This document shows, one piece after another, positions 41,190-49,134 of a stretch of DNA of 51,818 nt; the stretch's first letter is position 1, and each line of letters begins with the position of its first letter. Made by a program: the position numbers and the translations under genes. Under the pieces are notes generated by a model. That model ran no database searches and was not told the origin of the DNA. It saw only the letters and a program-made list of their open reading frames with translations. Source of the DNA: an uncultured Erysipelotrichaceae bacterium. GTDB lineage: Bacteria; Bacillota_I; Bacilli_A; Erysipelotrichales; Erysipelotrichaceae. The stretch is taken from assembly GCA_944327135.1 (NCBI GenBank), contig CALVGQ010000065.1:1-51818 (forward strand), in the 5' to 3' direction.

Positions 41190-41528
41190 ATGGCAAAATC
41201 AATGACGGATGTCGCTTTTGAATTGTTAGGTAAAAAAAAGAAAGAGGTTTCTTTCGCCAAATTGTGGGATGAAGTAAGTCAGACGATGGGCTTTTCCGTT
41301 GCCCAAGCAGAAAATAAGATTGCGAATTTCTATTCGGACATGATGCTGGATAAGCGTTTTGTCTCTCTTCCGGAAAACATGTGGGATCTGCGTCAGCGGC
41401 ATAAATTTGAAGAAGTTCATATTGAGCTGGACAGCATCGTTTTAGAAGATGATGAGGAAGAGAGCGAAGAAAACGAGGATTTTGAGGACGAAGAGGCGAT
41501 GGAGGATCCGCAAGAAGAATCTTTTTAA
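41190..41528 (+). CDS. rpoE: DNA-directed RNA polymerase delta subunit
   Basis: This 112-residue protein has the HARE-HTH-type N-terminal domain (residues ~1-75: MTDVAFELLGKKKKEVSFAKLWDEV, then NIANFYSDM-like and DKRFVSLPENMWDLR). An acidic, disordered tail follows (residues ~76-112, mostly Glu/Asp). The delta subunit improves RNA polymerase recycling and core specificity in Bacillota. The tail is shorter than in Bacillus (173 residues in total there). It is the last gene of the operon. Confidence 0.92.
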   Translation: MAKSMTDVAFELLGKKKKEVSFAKLWDEVSQTMGFSVAQAENKIANFYSDMMLDKRFVSLPENMWDLRQRHKFEEVHIELDSIVLEDDEEESEENEDFEDEEAMEDPQEESF

Positions 41529-41552
41529 AAAGGCTGGACAACAGCCTTTTAT
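41527..41552 (+). terminator. Terminator after rpoE
   Basis: AAAAGGCTG and CAGCCTTTT form a nine-pair stem around GACAA, followed by ATT. The rpoE stop codon is at its 5' edge. Confidence 0.75.
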
Positions 41553-41581
41553 TAATTAGGAAAAAGAAAGGGGAAAGAAGC

Positions 41582-42046
41582 GTGAAGGCTGCTTTTATCG
41601 ATCGGGATGGAACAATCTGTCAGGATGTTCCGGATGAACAATGGGCCAGCATCAAGGAGCCAATTCTAATAGAAGGGGCCATCCAGGGACTGCGTTTGCT
41701 GCTTGAAAGAGGCTATTCGCTGATCATGATCAGCAATCAATATTTGATTGGTGAAAAAATGATCACCGAGGAACAGTTCTGGCAGTTTCATCGACAGCTG
41801 ATGGCGATGTTAAAAAAGGAAGGTGTGGAATTTCTGGAGGTTTTGATCTGTCCTCACGCGCGAAACAGCGGGTGTTCCTGTATGAAGCCGGGACGGGGAA
41901 TGATCGATCAGGCCTTGGGAAAATACCCGGATCTAAACCTGCAGGAATCGCTTTTGATTGGAGATTCCCTTTGTGATCAGCAGCTGGCGGAAAAAATCGG
42001 TGTACCGTTTTATCCGATTGAGCAGCAGCGCTGGCCAAGACTATGA
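41582..42046 (+). CDS. HAD-IIIA phosphatase (GmhB/HisB-like)
   Basis: This 154-residue protein has HAD motif I FIDRDGT (Asp7, Asp9), ISNQ as motif II and IGDSLCDQQLA as the acidic motif. The zinc loop CPHARNSGCSCMKPG is the hallmark of the GmhB / histidinol-phosphatase subgroup, which dephosphorylates heptose bisphosphate or histidinol phosphate. No pathway partner is near, so the substrate is open. The start is a GTG at 41582 with GGGGAAAGAAG upstream. A terminator follows. Confidence 0.85.
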   Translation: MKAAFIDRDGTICQDVPDEQWASIKEPILIEGAIQGLRLLLERGYSLIMISNQYLIGEKMITEEQFWQFHRQLMAMLKKEGVEFLEVLICPHARNSGCSCMKPGRGMIDQALGKYPDLNLQESLLIGDSLCDQQLAEKIGVPFYPIEQQRWPRL

Positions 42047-42051
42047 AATTG

Positions 42052-42080
42052 AAGAAAGGAAAGAAACTTTTCTTTTTTTT
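42052..42080 (+). terminator. Terminator after the HAD-IIIA gene
   Basis: AAAGGAAAG and CTTTTCTTT pair around AAA (one G-U), followed by T residues. The stem is A+T-rich, so it may be weak. Confidence 0.5.
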
Positions 42081-42124
42081 GTGGGAATTTATGGGAAATG
42101 TGGGAAAAGTTAAAATATTTCATG

Positions 42125-42152
42125 TTGAAAAAATCACAAGCTGAGGTAAACT
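42125..42152 (+). promoter_or_regulatory. Promoter of the flavin reductase gene
   Basis: TTGAAA (42125-42130), a 16-base spacer and TAAACT (42147-42152) lie 52 bases before the gene. Confidence 0.5.
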
Positions 42153-42204
42153 TATCCCCAGAGAAGGCCTTGTCAAAAAAAGAACAAACTGGGAGGAAAA
42201 AGAA

Positions 42205-44004
42205 ATGAAGAGAATGCTTTGTCTGCTTCTGTCTGCGGCGATGCTTTTGGCAGCTGCTGGCTGCAGCGCCAATTCGCCGCAAGAGGAAACAGAAAACGCG
42301 GTCTATCAGCCGGGAACATATACCGGAACGGCCATTGGTCATAGCGGAGAAGTGAGTGTCGAGGTGACCTTGAGCGAAAATGCCATCGAGCAGATCGAAG
42401 TCATCGCAAGTGCAGAAACAAGCGGCATCGGTGATGTGGCTGCAGAACAGGTTATCGCAGACATTTTAAAGAATCAGTCCTTGGATGTTGATGCCGTCAG
42501 CGGCTGTACGGTCAGTGCCAATGCGTTCCGCAATGCGATCGAATCGGCCTTGGCAAGTGCAGGAGCAGATATCGAAGCGCTGCGAAAAGTTGAAAAGCAG
42601 CAAGTAGAAGCTGAAGAAGAAACGCTGGAAACGGAGGTTGTCGTCGTTGGCTCAGGAGCGGCTGGCTTGATGGCAGCACTGGAAGCGGCGCAAAATGGAG
42701 CGAAAGTCGTTGTTTTAGAAAAGCTGGCTCGTACTGGCGGTGCGACCCGGACTTCAAGCGGAATGATCGTTGCAGGCGGAACGAGCCTTCAGGAAGAAGC
42801 AGGAATCCAGGACAGTGTACAGAATCTGAAAGATTATTGGATCGAACGCGGAGAAGATCAGGTTGATGTTGAAATGGTGAATTATGTAGCAGATCACATC
42901 AACGAATGCTTGGATCAATTCTTAGAGTTGGGGATCGGATACAGTTCTTCTTTGATCCTTCAGTCGGGAACAGCGACGATCAACCGAGCACATATGCCAG
43001 CTGGAGCAGGAGCAGAACTGTGCGATAAGCTGATTGCAGCGTTACAGGATCTCGGAGTGGAAATTAGAACTGAGACGAAAGTAGAAAGCTTGATCCAGAA
43101 TGAAAATCAAGAAATCGTAGGGGTAAAGGCAACGACGGAAAACGGCAGCTTGACGGTGCAGGCCAAGGCTGTGATTCTGGCTACAGGAGGTTATGGCTGG
43201 AATGAAGAGCTGATTGCAGAATATTCACCGAAAGCCGAAGGCGCATGGCCTTGCACCAGCCCGGGCAATACCGGAGATGGCTTGCTGATGGCGATGGAAG
43301 TCGGAGCAGACACGGTATTTAAAGGCGGATTTATCGGATGGAAGGTCTGCACTCCGGCATACGATCATACTACGGCAATTGGAGCGCCTGTGTATGGCGC
43401 GGCTAATTTGATTGTCAATACGGAGGGAGAACGGTTCTGCAATGAAGTGTTGGACTATCCGTTTGTGTATAATGCCATGCAAGAAGATGGCAGTGAAAAA
43501 TTTTATTGGATCTTTGAAAGCGGCGACAGCGAGACAAAAGATCTGGTCAACAATGTCAGTGATACCGTGGCTAATTTGGAATTGGGAGTAGAAGCGGGGG
43601 TCGTTTATAAAGCGGACACGATCGAAGAACTGGCTGAAATCAGCGGATTGACCTCTTTGCCAGAGAGCGTTGCTGCGTATAATGAAGCGATTGAAAAGGG
43701 CGTCGATGAAGCCTTTGGCCGGGATACGGCAACGATGACGGCCATCGAGAATGGTCCATTCTATGCGATTGTTTCACAGCGGGCAACCTTGGGAACCTTT
43801 GGCGGCTTGAATACCAACATCAGCGGTGAAGTGGTGGATGCTGACGAGCAGCCGATCGCAGGCTTGTATGCGGCTGGAGAAGTCGCTAATGGGGAATTTT
43901 TCCCAGTGATTTATCCGGCTTCCGGCTCTTCGCTTTCGATGTGTATCGTTTTGGGAAAAGAAGCAGGAAAAAGCGCAGCAGCGTATGCCGCTACCAAAAA
44001 TTAA
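42205..44004 (+). CDS. Surface lipoprotein flavin reductase (FMN_bind plus fumarate reductase-type FAD domain)
   Basis: This 599-residue lipoprotein has a signal with lipobox (LLAAAGC, Cys20). Residues ~35-115 form an FMN_bind domain; Thr102 in DAVSGCTVSA is the expected site for covalent FMN added by a flavin transferase. A flavoprotein domain follows, with the FAD fold VVVVGSGAAGLMAALEAA (~residue 145) and a C-terminal GLYAAGEVANGEFFP. Such extracellular enzymes reduce small unsaturated acids as electron acceptors. The HTMGG motif of fumarate reductases is changed to GTFGG, and the Arg-containing stretch near the end reads PASGSSLSM, so the acceptor is probably not fumarate. It has its own promoter and terminator. 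Confidence 0.88.
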   Translation: MKRMLCLLLSAAMLLAAAGCSANSPQEETENAVYQPGTYTGTAIGHSGEVSVEVTLSENAIEQIEVIASAETSGIGDVAAEQVIADILKNQSLDVDAVSGCTVSANAFRNAIESALASAGADIEALRKVEKQQVEAEEETLETEVVVVGSGAAGLMAALEAAQNGAKVVVLEKLARTGGATRTSSGMIVAGGTSLQEEAGIQDSVQNLKDYWIERGEDQVDVEMVNYVADHINECLDQFLELGIGYSSSLILQSGTATINRAHMPAGAGAELCDKLIAALQDLGVEIRTETKVESLIQNENQEIVGVKATTENGSLTVQAKAVILATGGYGWNEELIAEYSPKAEGAWPCTSPGNTGDGLLMAMEVGADTVFKGGFIGWKVCTPAYDHTTAIGAPVYGAANLIVNTEGERFCNEVLDYPFVYNAMQEDGSEKFYWIFESGDSETKDLVNNVSDTVANLELGVEAGVVYKADTIEELAEISGLTSLPESVAAYNEAIEKGVDEAFGRDTATMTAIENGPFYAIVSQRATLGTFGGLNTNISGEVVDADEQPIAGLYAAGEVANGEFFPVIYPASGSSLSMCIVLGKEAGKSAAAYAATKN

Positions 44005-44007
44005 AGA

Positions 44008-44034
44008 TCAGGGCGGCGTAAGCTGCCTTTTTCT
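44008..44034 (+). terminator. Terminator of the flavin reductase gene
   Basis: GGCGGC and GCTGCC (one G-U) pair around GTAA, extended by A-T pairs, followed by TTTTTC. Confidence 0.75.
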
Positions 44035-44084
44035 TTAAAGACAGAATGCGAAAAGTAAGATAAAATAAAAAAGGAGGGAAAAAC

Positions 44085-45110
44085 ATGCGGAAACGGGTAA
44101 CATTGGAAGACATTGCAAAGGCCACCCATACCAGCAAATCAACGGTATCACGGGTGATGACCCAGAAGGGATATGTGGCTGAAGAATCCCGACAGGCGAT
44201 CCTGAAGGCGGCCCAGCAGATGAACTATCGCCCGCAGAAATCTCATCAGACCAATTATGTGCGTGATATGATCATGGTCATTGCCTGTCAGCTAAGCAGT
44301 GAAGCTCAGACCACTTTAGCCAATGCGATCCGTCTTGCTTTGGAGCAGCATGGAAAAAAAACTGCGATTGTTTCAGTGGATTTTGGAAGCCGGGCAGTGA
44401 TTGAATATATTGAATATGCAATGGAACGCAATTTTGGCGGGATTATCACGCTGGGGGTTTTGGAAACGGAAGAACTGCGGGAGACATTGCGAAGCCTGAG
44501 TTGTCCGGCAGTGATGTTGAATCAGACGATTGAGGGCGTGAATGCGGGCAAGGTAGAAATGGCGGATTATGAAGGGGCCTATCAGGCCACCGAATATTTA
44601 TTGAAACGCGGTCATACGGAGATTGCCTTTTTGAATGGATATGAAAATGCGGCGGCGATTGCCGATCGGGAACGGGGCTTTTGTGATGCGATGGCGGATC
44701 ATGGATTTTATGCCGAAGACATCCATATCATTTATAAAAGTTTTGAAGAAAGCAGCGGCCGTGAATTTGCGGAGGAGATGATTCGTGATCATCTGCCCTA
44801 TACGGCGGTGCTGACAGCCAACGATATGTTGGGGATCGGATTGCTGCAGCGCTTGAAGGAATGCCAGATCAAAGTGCCGGAACAGGTCAGCCTGCTGAGC
44901 TTTGGCGATACCTTGATTTCTCGGATGAGCAGTCCGGCGCTGACCGTTATGTATTACGATTTTCAAAAAATGGGTGAAGCTCTGGCCATGATGCTGCTGG
45001 AACACATAGAGCGTCCGTTCATGCGAGCGAAGACGATCAGCTTTCGTCCTAGGCTGATCGAGCGGGAAAGCGTGGCGGATCGCAACAAGCAAAGCGCTCA
45101 AAAAACGTAA
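44085..45110 (+). CDS. LacI-family transcriptional regulator
   Basis: This 341-residue regulator has the LacI helix-turn-helix (TLEDIAKATHTSKSTVSRVM, residues ~6-25) and hinge region, followed by a periplasmic-binding-protein-like sensor domain. It binds an operator and is released by a small sugar-like ligand. The sulfatase and the ADP-ribosylglycohydrolase-fold gene nearby share a LacI-type operator at 46979-46992, so these are likely targets. It could also control the flavin reductase gene. The start follows AAGGAGGG. Confidence 0.9.
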   Translation: MRKRVTLEDIAKATHTSKSTVSRVMTQKGYVAEESRQAILKAAQQMNYRPQKSHQTNYVRDMIMVIACQLSSEAQTTLANAIRLALEQHGKKTAIVSVDFGSRAVIEYIEYAMERNFGGIITLGVLETEELRETLRSLSCPAVMLNQTIEGVNAGKVEMADYEGAYQATEYLLKRGHTEIAFLNGYENAAAIADRERGFCDAMADHGFYAEDIHIIYKSFEESSGREFAEEMIRDHLPYTAVLTANDMLGIGLLQRLKECQIKVPEQVSLLSFGDTLISRMSSPALTVMYYDFQKMGEALAMMLLEHIERPFMRAKTISFRPRLIERESVADRNKQSAQKT

Positions 45111-45125
45111 AATTTCCCGGGAAAT

Positions 45126-45152
45126 AAAAAAAAGACGAGCCTTAAGGCTTGT
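45126..45152 (-). terminator. Second minus-strand terminator downstream of the sulfatase
   Basis: On the minus strand ACAAGCC TTAA GGCTCGT forms a stem (one G-U) followed by CTTTTTTTT. Confidence 0.65.
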
Positions 45153-45257
45153 GGATCAGCTTTTCTTGTAATGGAGAGCAAGCGGGTTTAAAACGCAAAC
45201 AAAATCAATTTTTGATGGTTTTGCGTTAAGGAGAACTTAAAAAATCTTTTTAAGATA

Positions 45258-45302
45258 GAAAAAATGGATGACCAAGCCAGTGCAAAAAACGCTTGGTCAT
45301 CC
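45258..45302 (-). terminator. Terminator of the sulfatase gene
   Basis: GGATGACCAAGC and GCTTGGTCATCC are perfect 12-base inverted copies. On the minus strand ATTTTTTC follows. It lies 22 bases after the sulfatase stop. Confidence 0.85.
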
Positions 45303-45323
45303 GTTTTGAAAAGCAGACCGTTT

Positions 45324-46931
45324 TTATTGGTTTTTACGCTGCTGATCGATCGCTTGAAGCCGTTCTTTCTTCAGGATCCCGCGATCGATGAAATAAGCGG
45401 TATCCAGTTTTTCCAGATCGACCACCGGTTCGTTTTGAATGGCTAGCTGTAATTCCTGTTCCAGGCTAAAGAGCTGGTCCTTTTCTTCTTTTTTGGCCAG
45501 GTTGGCAGGAAAAAATGGGGGATTGGCCTCGCGGTAGAAATTGATTTCAAAGTCCTCATAGCGGACAAAATCATCATCGACAATACAGCCCTTGAGACCC
45601 CATTGCTTTTCTTTTTCGATCAGCTGGCGCCGCAGATTTAGCCGGATCGATTCAAAATCCTCTGGGTGCGTGAAAAGCAGGTTTTCTGTTTCATGCGGAT
45701 CCTGGATCATGTCGAACAGCTCTTCTTTGCCGCCGCCATAGTAATAATTGTATTTGTACTGCTTGTTTCGCAGGCTGCACCAGCGGCGGGCGCCGTGCTG
45801 ATGCTCGATGTACTGAACGCTGCGGTCTTTTTCATTGCTGAAAAGAGAAGCTCCCGGCAAGGTGATCTTGCCCGGATAAGGGATACCGGCCGCATCGAGG
45901 AAGGTCGGGAAAAGATCATTGAGGTCGACAAAGTCTTCCATGATGGTACCTGGCTGAATGCGTTCCGGCCAGCGCAGGATCATTGGAATCTTGCTGGAGC
46001 CATCATAAGGCAGGAATTTCTGATAGGTGCCCATATCCCCGAGCATTTCTCCATGGTCGCTGGTAAAGACGACCAGGGTGTTGTCCAATTCCCCCATTTC
46101 TTCCAGCTTGGCCAAGATCCGGCCGACGTTTTTGTCGACGAAAGTAATGGCGGAATAATACAGCTCACGTGCCCGCATCAGCGTTTCGTGATTAGGATAG
46201 TCTGCGATGTTTTTGTTTTCTTCAGCTAAAGTCGAAATAGGGGTTTTGCTTTGATAAGGTTCTGGAATAGTCCGCCCTTTGTAACAGTCGGCATAGCTTT
46301 CCGGAACATCAAACGGCGGATGTGGTGCGATAAAACCAGCCCAAAGCAGAAACGGCTTGTTGATGGACTTGGTTTCCAGATAGCGGATGGCCTCGGTGGC
46401 AACCCAGCTGGAACCATGATCCTCTTCTTTCACCAGGGATTGCTGCGGCTGCATATAGAGCAGATGGCGAACGCCATGGACACTTTGCAAATGCGGATAT
46501 CCATGTTCCTTCAGATAAATCGCATAATCATCATCTTCCCGATAGCGCGGGATCTCATCCATCAGATAGAGCCGGTGGAAACCATTATGCCGACGGTAGG
46601 GCTGAAAATGCATTTTCCCGATGGCAATGGTATCGTATCCCTGATCAGAGAGGCATTGCGCAAAGGTAGGCAAATCATAGGGAATCTGATGGGAATCATC
46701 AAAATAATTATCATCAAAGGTATGCCAACGTGCGCTCAGGCCGGTGATGATGTTGTGCCGGGCCGGTAAACAGACCGGATTGGGAGAATAGGCATTGACG
46801 CAGTTGCAGCCTTCATGGACCAGACGGTCCAGATTGGGGGTGATCATGTGGGGATAACCGCTGGCGGCAATCGTGTCAAAACGCTGCTGATCGGTGGTGA
46901 TTAGTAAGATATTGGGTCTTTTTTCCGTCAT
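45324..46931 (-). CDS. Sulfatase (type I, formylglycine-dependent)
   Basis: This 535-residue enzyme belongs to the alkaline-phosphatase-fold sulfatases. The active-site cysteine to be turned into formylglycine is in CLPARHNIITG (Cys-x-Pro-x-Arg, residue ~54). The metal site opens with LLITTDQQRFD and the second Asp is in FTSDHGEMLGD. No signal peptide is seen, so it acts in the cytoplasm on imported sulfated compounds (or another sulfate/phosphonate ester). No maturase gene is in the window. The start follows AGAGGT. A minus-strand extended -10 (TGC TATACT, 46961-46956) and a LacI/cre-type operator lie upstream. Confidence 0.88.
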   Translation of the reverse strand: MTEKRPNILLITTDQQRFDTIAASGYPHMITPNLDRLVHEGCNCVNAYSPNPVCLPARHNIITGLSARWHTFDDNYFDDSHQIPYDLPTFAQCLSDQGYDTIAIGKMHFQPYRRHNGFHRLYLMDEIPRYREDDDYAIYLKEHGYPHLQSVHGVRHLLYMQPQQSLVKEEDHGSSWVATEAIRYLETKSINKPFLLWAGFIAPHPPFDVPESYADCYKGRTIPEPYQSKTPISTLAEENKNIADYPNHETLMRARELYYSAITFVDKNVGRILAKLEEMGELDNTLVVFTSDHGEMLGDMGTYQKFLPYDGSSKIPMILRWPERIQPGTIMEDFVDLNDLFPTFLDAAGIPYPGKITLPGASLFSNEKDRSVQYIEHQHGARRWCSLRNKQYKYNYYYGGGKEELFDMIQDPHETENLLFTHPEDFESIRLNLRRQLIEKEKQWGLKGCIVDDDFVRYEDFEINFYREANPPFFPANLAKKEEKDQLFSLEQELQLAIQNEPVVDLEKLDTAYFIDRGILKKERLQAIDQQRKNQ

Positions 46932-46955
46932 CCTTGATACCTCTTTTCTTTTTTC

Positions 46956-46964
46956 AGTATAGCA
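46956..46964 (-). promoter_or_regulatory. Extended -10 of the sulfatase gene
   Basis: On the minus strand TGC TATACT reads from 46964 to 46956, about 25 bases before the start codon. Confidence 0.5.
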
Positions 46965-46978
46965 GAATCCCCTTCAAT

Positions 46979-46992
46979 TGAAAACGGTTTCC
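46979..46992. promoter_or_regulatory. LacI/cre-type operator between divergent genes
   Basis: TGAAAACGGTTTCC fits 13 of 14 positions of the CcpA consensus and has the central CG and inverted halves of LacI-family operators. It lies at the -35 position of both the sulfatase and the ADP-ribosylglycohydrolase-fold genes. Confidence 0.55.
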
Positions 46993-47008
46993 AGGGAAAG
47001 GCGGGGCA

Positions 47009-47017
47009 TGATATAAT
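47009..47017 (+). promoter_or_regulatory. Extended -10 of the ADP-ribosylglycohydrolase-fold gene
   Basis: TGA TATAAT lies 25 bases before the start codon. Confidence 0.6.
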
Positions 47018-47041
47018 CAAAACGCAAAGGCAGGGATACGG

Positions 47042-49108
47042 ATGAATTATCAGGAATACATGGAAAAAACCTATGCCGCCTGGCTGGGAAAATGGATCGG
47101 AATCCGGCTGGGCGCTCCGGTGGAAGGATGGACAGCCGAGGAGATCCGCCGGATCTACGGATCGGTGAAAGGGTATTTGGTCGATTATGGGACGTTTGCA
47201 GCGGATGATGACGCGAATGGTCCGATGTTTTTTGTAAGGGCGTTGGAAAAACACTGCAGCGAAGAAATCCAGGCCGAGGAAATGGGAGAGAATGTCCTGA
47301 ATTGGCTGTGTGATGGACATGGCTTTTTCTGGTGGGGCGGAGAGGGGATCGCCACGGAACATACGGCTTACAACAATCTGAAAAAAGGAATTGCGGCCCC
47401 GCAAAGCGGCAGCGCTGCATTGAATGGAACGGCGCTGGCGGAGCAGATCGGCGGTCAGATTTTCAGTGACTGCTGGGGCTATGTGGCTTGTGGAAATCCA
47501 CAGCGGGCCAAAAATCTGGCGGCCAAGATGAGCAGCGTGACGCATGACAAAGACGGAATCCAAGGCGGAATCTTTGTGGCGGTTTCGATTGCCTTGGCGT
47601 ATCAGATGAACGACGCCCGGACAATCGTTGAACAGGCGCTGACCTTTCTTGATCCGCAAAGCAGTTATGTGAAGCTGTGCCGCTCAGTGATCGAACAGAT
47701 TCGTGCTGCACCGGATGATCCTCAGCGGGTCTTGAGCTGGATCTTTCATAAGCATGGCTATGATCGCTATCCGGGTGTCTGTCACATCCTGCCGAATACG
47801 GCGATCATGATCTGGGCCCTGTTTTATGGAAACAATGATTTTGACCGGACGATGACGATGCTTTGTGAGGCTGGCTGGGATACGGACTGCACCCTGGGAA
47901 ATGTCGGATCGATCCTGGGAGCGATGCTGGGACTAGCGGGGATCGATGAGAAATGGAGCCGGCCGATGGAGGATGTTGCGCTTTTTAGCAGCTGCATGGG
48001 GTCTAAAAATATTGATACGATCAGCCGTACGGCGCGGGTTTTTGCTGAATTGGGCTGGCAGCTGCAGAAAAAAAAGGTCCCGTCTTCTTTGCGGCAGGAT
48101 CCGCATCAAATCGATTTTATCTTGCCGCGGGCAACGGGTGGATTTCGGATTCGTTCCAACCGGTATTTTGAAGCCAACCTGATCCAGTCGGAAGGAAAGC
48201 TGAAGGTCGCCGTCAACAACATTTATCCGCAGGTTCAAGGAGAAATCTTTTTAAAAACATATTATCAGCCCAACGAGGTGTATGATTCCCGTTATGAGCC
48301 GTCCTTTTCCCCAACGGTTTATCCTGGCGAAACGATCTGGATGGAGCTGATCAACCCGGATCAGCTTAGCGGCTGTGTTGCGCTTTATGCTTTGGCCGTG
48401 GATGGCCGGCTTTTCATTCAGGAGAAGACGGCTTTCATACAGGAACAACGGCTGGAGTGGACGATCCCGCCCTCGGATGCGATCATTGCGGAAATCGGGT
48501 TGCGGATATGGGCTTTTGAAAGACAGATGCGCAAGTTCTTTTGGATCCAAAAGGCGGGGATTTATCCTCAGGCCTGTTATCAGATTGATTTTACCCGGAC
48601 GGCAATGGAAGACTGGGGAGTGGATTTTGGCAATCAGCAGCGCCATGAAGTAGCGCAGTGCGTGACTCATCATGGAACGGCCTATACCGATCGTCAGGGA
48701 CTGCATCTGCAGGGAATGATCACCTTTGGCGATGCCGATGGACAGCTGACGGAACTGACGGTTTGTTTTGAGAAGGAGCCGACAGCCGTTTTGACGGTGG
48801 CTTTTGATGTGGGCGGTTTCATGGATTACAAGGGGATCCGGATCGTGGAGAATCAGGTAGAATTTGTGAAAAAAAAGAAAGGGCTTACAAAAAATCTTAT
48901 TTTTACTTGTGAAAGTGCTGTTAATGGGAAAATTGCATTGAAAATAGACCGGAAACATGGTTTAATAAAAGTAGTTTCTAAGGAAGGTTCCCAAGCTTTT
49001 TTTGAAGAAACGATCATCAGGGGGCAGGGGGGCGTTGCCTTGATGACGGAGGGATCGGGATCCTGTATCATTCATGGTTGTAAACTGGAGACATCTGGTT
49101 TTCAATAA
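47042..49108 (+). CDS. ADP-ribosylglycohydrolase-fold enzyme with C-terminal beta domains
   Basis: Residues ~1-340 form an ADP-ribosylglycohydrolase (DraG) domain: AAWLGKWIGIRLGAPVEGW, the acidic ADDDANGP (~57-64) and WDTDCTLGNVGSILGAMLGLAG (~280-300) supply the metal ligands. The last ~340 residues are mostly beta strand and look like one or two carbohydrate-binding sandwich modules. Usual DraG proteins are ~300 residues, so this long form is probably a glycoside or nucleoside-glycoside hydrolase rather than a protein de-ADP-ribosylase. There is no signal peptide. A BMP-type nucleoside importer follows 26 bases later, so it may process what that imports. It is divergent from the sulfatase. 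Confidence 0.78.
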   Translation: MNYQEYMEKTYAAWLGKWIGIRLGAPVEGWTAEEIRRIYGSVKGYLVDYGTFAADDDANGPMFFVRALEKHCSEEIQAEEMGENVLNWLCDGHGFFWWGGEGIATEHTAYNNLKKGIAAPQSGSAALNGTALAEQIGGQIFSDCWGYVACGNPQRAKNLAAKMSSVTHDKDGIQGGIFVAVSIALAYQMNDARTIVEQALTFLDPQSSYVKLCRSVIEQIRAAPDDPQRVLSWIFHKHGYDRYPGVCHILPNTAIMIWALFYGNNDFDRTMTMLCEAGWDTDCTLGNVGSILGAMLGLAGIDEKWSRPMEDVALFSSCMGSKNIDTISRTARVFAELGWQLQKKKVPSSLRQDPHQIDFILPRATGGFRIRSNRYFEANLIQSEGKLKVAVNNIYPQVQGEIFLKTYYQPNEVYDSRYEPSFSPTVYPGETIWMELINPDQLSGCVALYALAVDGRLFIQEKTAFIQEQRLEWTIPPSDAIIAEIGLRIWAFERQMRKFFWIQKAGIYPQACYQIDFTRTAMEDWGVDFGNQQRHEVAQCVTHHGTAYTDRQGLHLQGMITFGDADGQLTELTVCFEKEPTAVLTVAFDVGGFMDYKGIRIVENQVEFVKKKKGLTKNLIFTCESAVNGKIALKIDRKHGLIKVVSKEGSQAFFEETIIRGQGGVALMTEGSGSCIIHGCKLETSGFQ
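48938..48966 (+). promoter_or_regulatory. Possible internal promoter for the BMP importer genes
   Basis: TTGAAA (48938-48943), a 17-base spacer and TTTAAT (48961-48966) lie inside the end of the upstream gene, in an unusually A+T-rich patch. Confidence 0.3.
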
Positions 49109-49134
49109 AAAAATTCATTTTGGGAGGAAGACAA

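Larger units (their letters stand above)
45111..45323. other. Hairpin-rich gap between the LacI regulator and the sulfatase
   Basis: No gene is seen. The gap holds the palindrome ATTTCCCGGGAAAT (45112-45125), a minus-strand terminator (45126-45152), a hairpin of about 36 bases from AACGCAAA to TTTGCGTT (about 45198-45234), two short A+T hairpins, and a second minus-strand terminator (45258-45302). Confidence 0.5.

Noticed and set aside
45112-45125. Palindrome ATTTCCCGGGAAAT read as the plus-strand terminator of the LacI gene.
   Set aside because: It is followed by A residues, not T, on the plus strand, so it does not form an intrinsic terminator in that direction.
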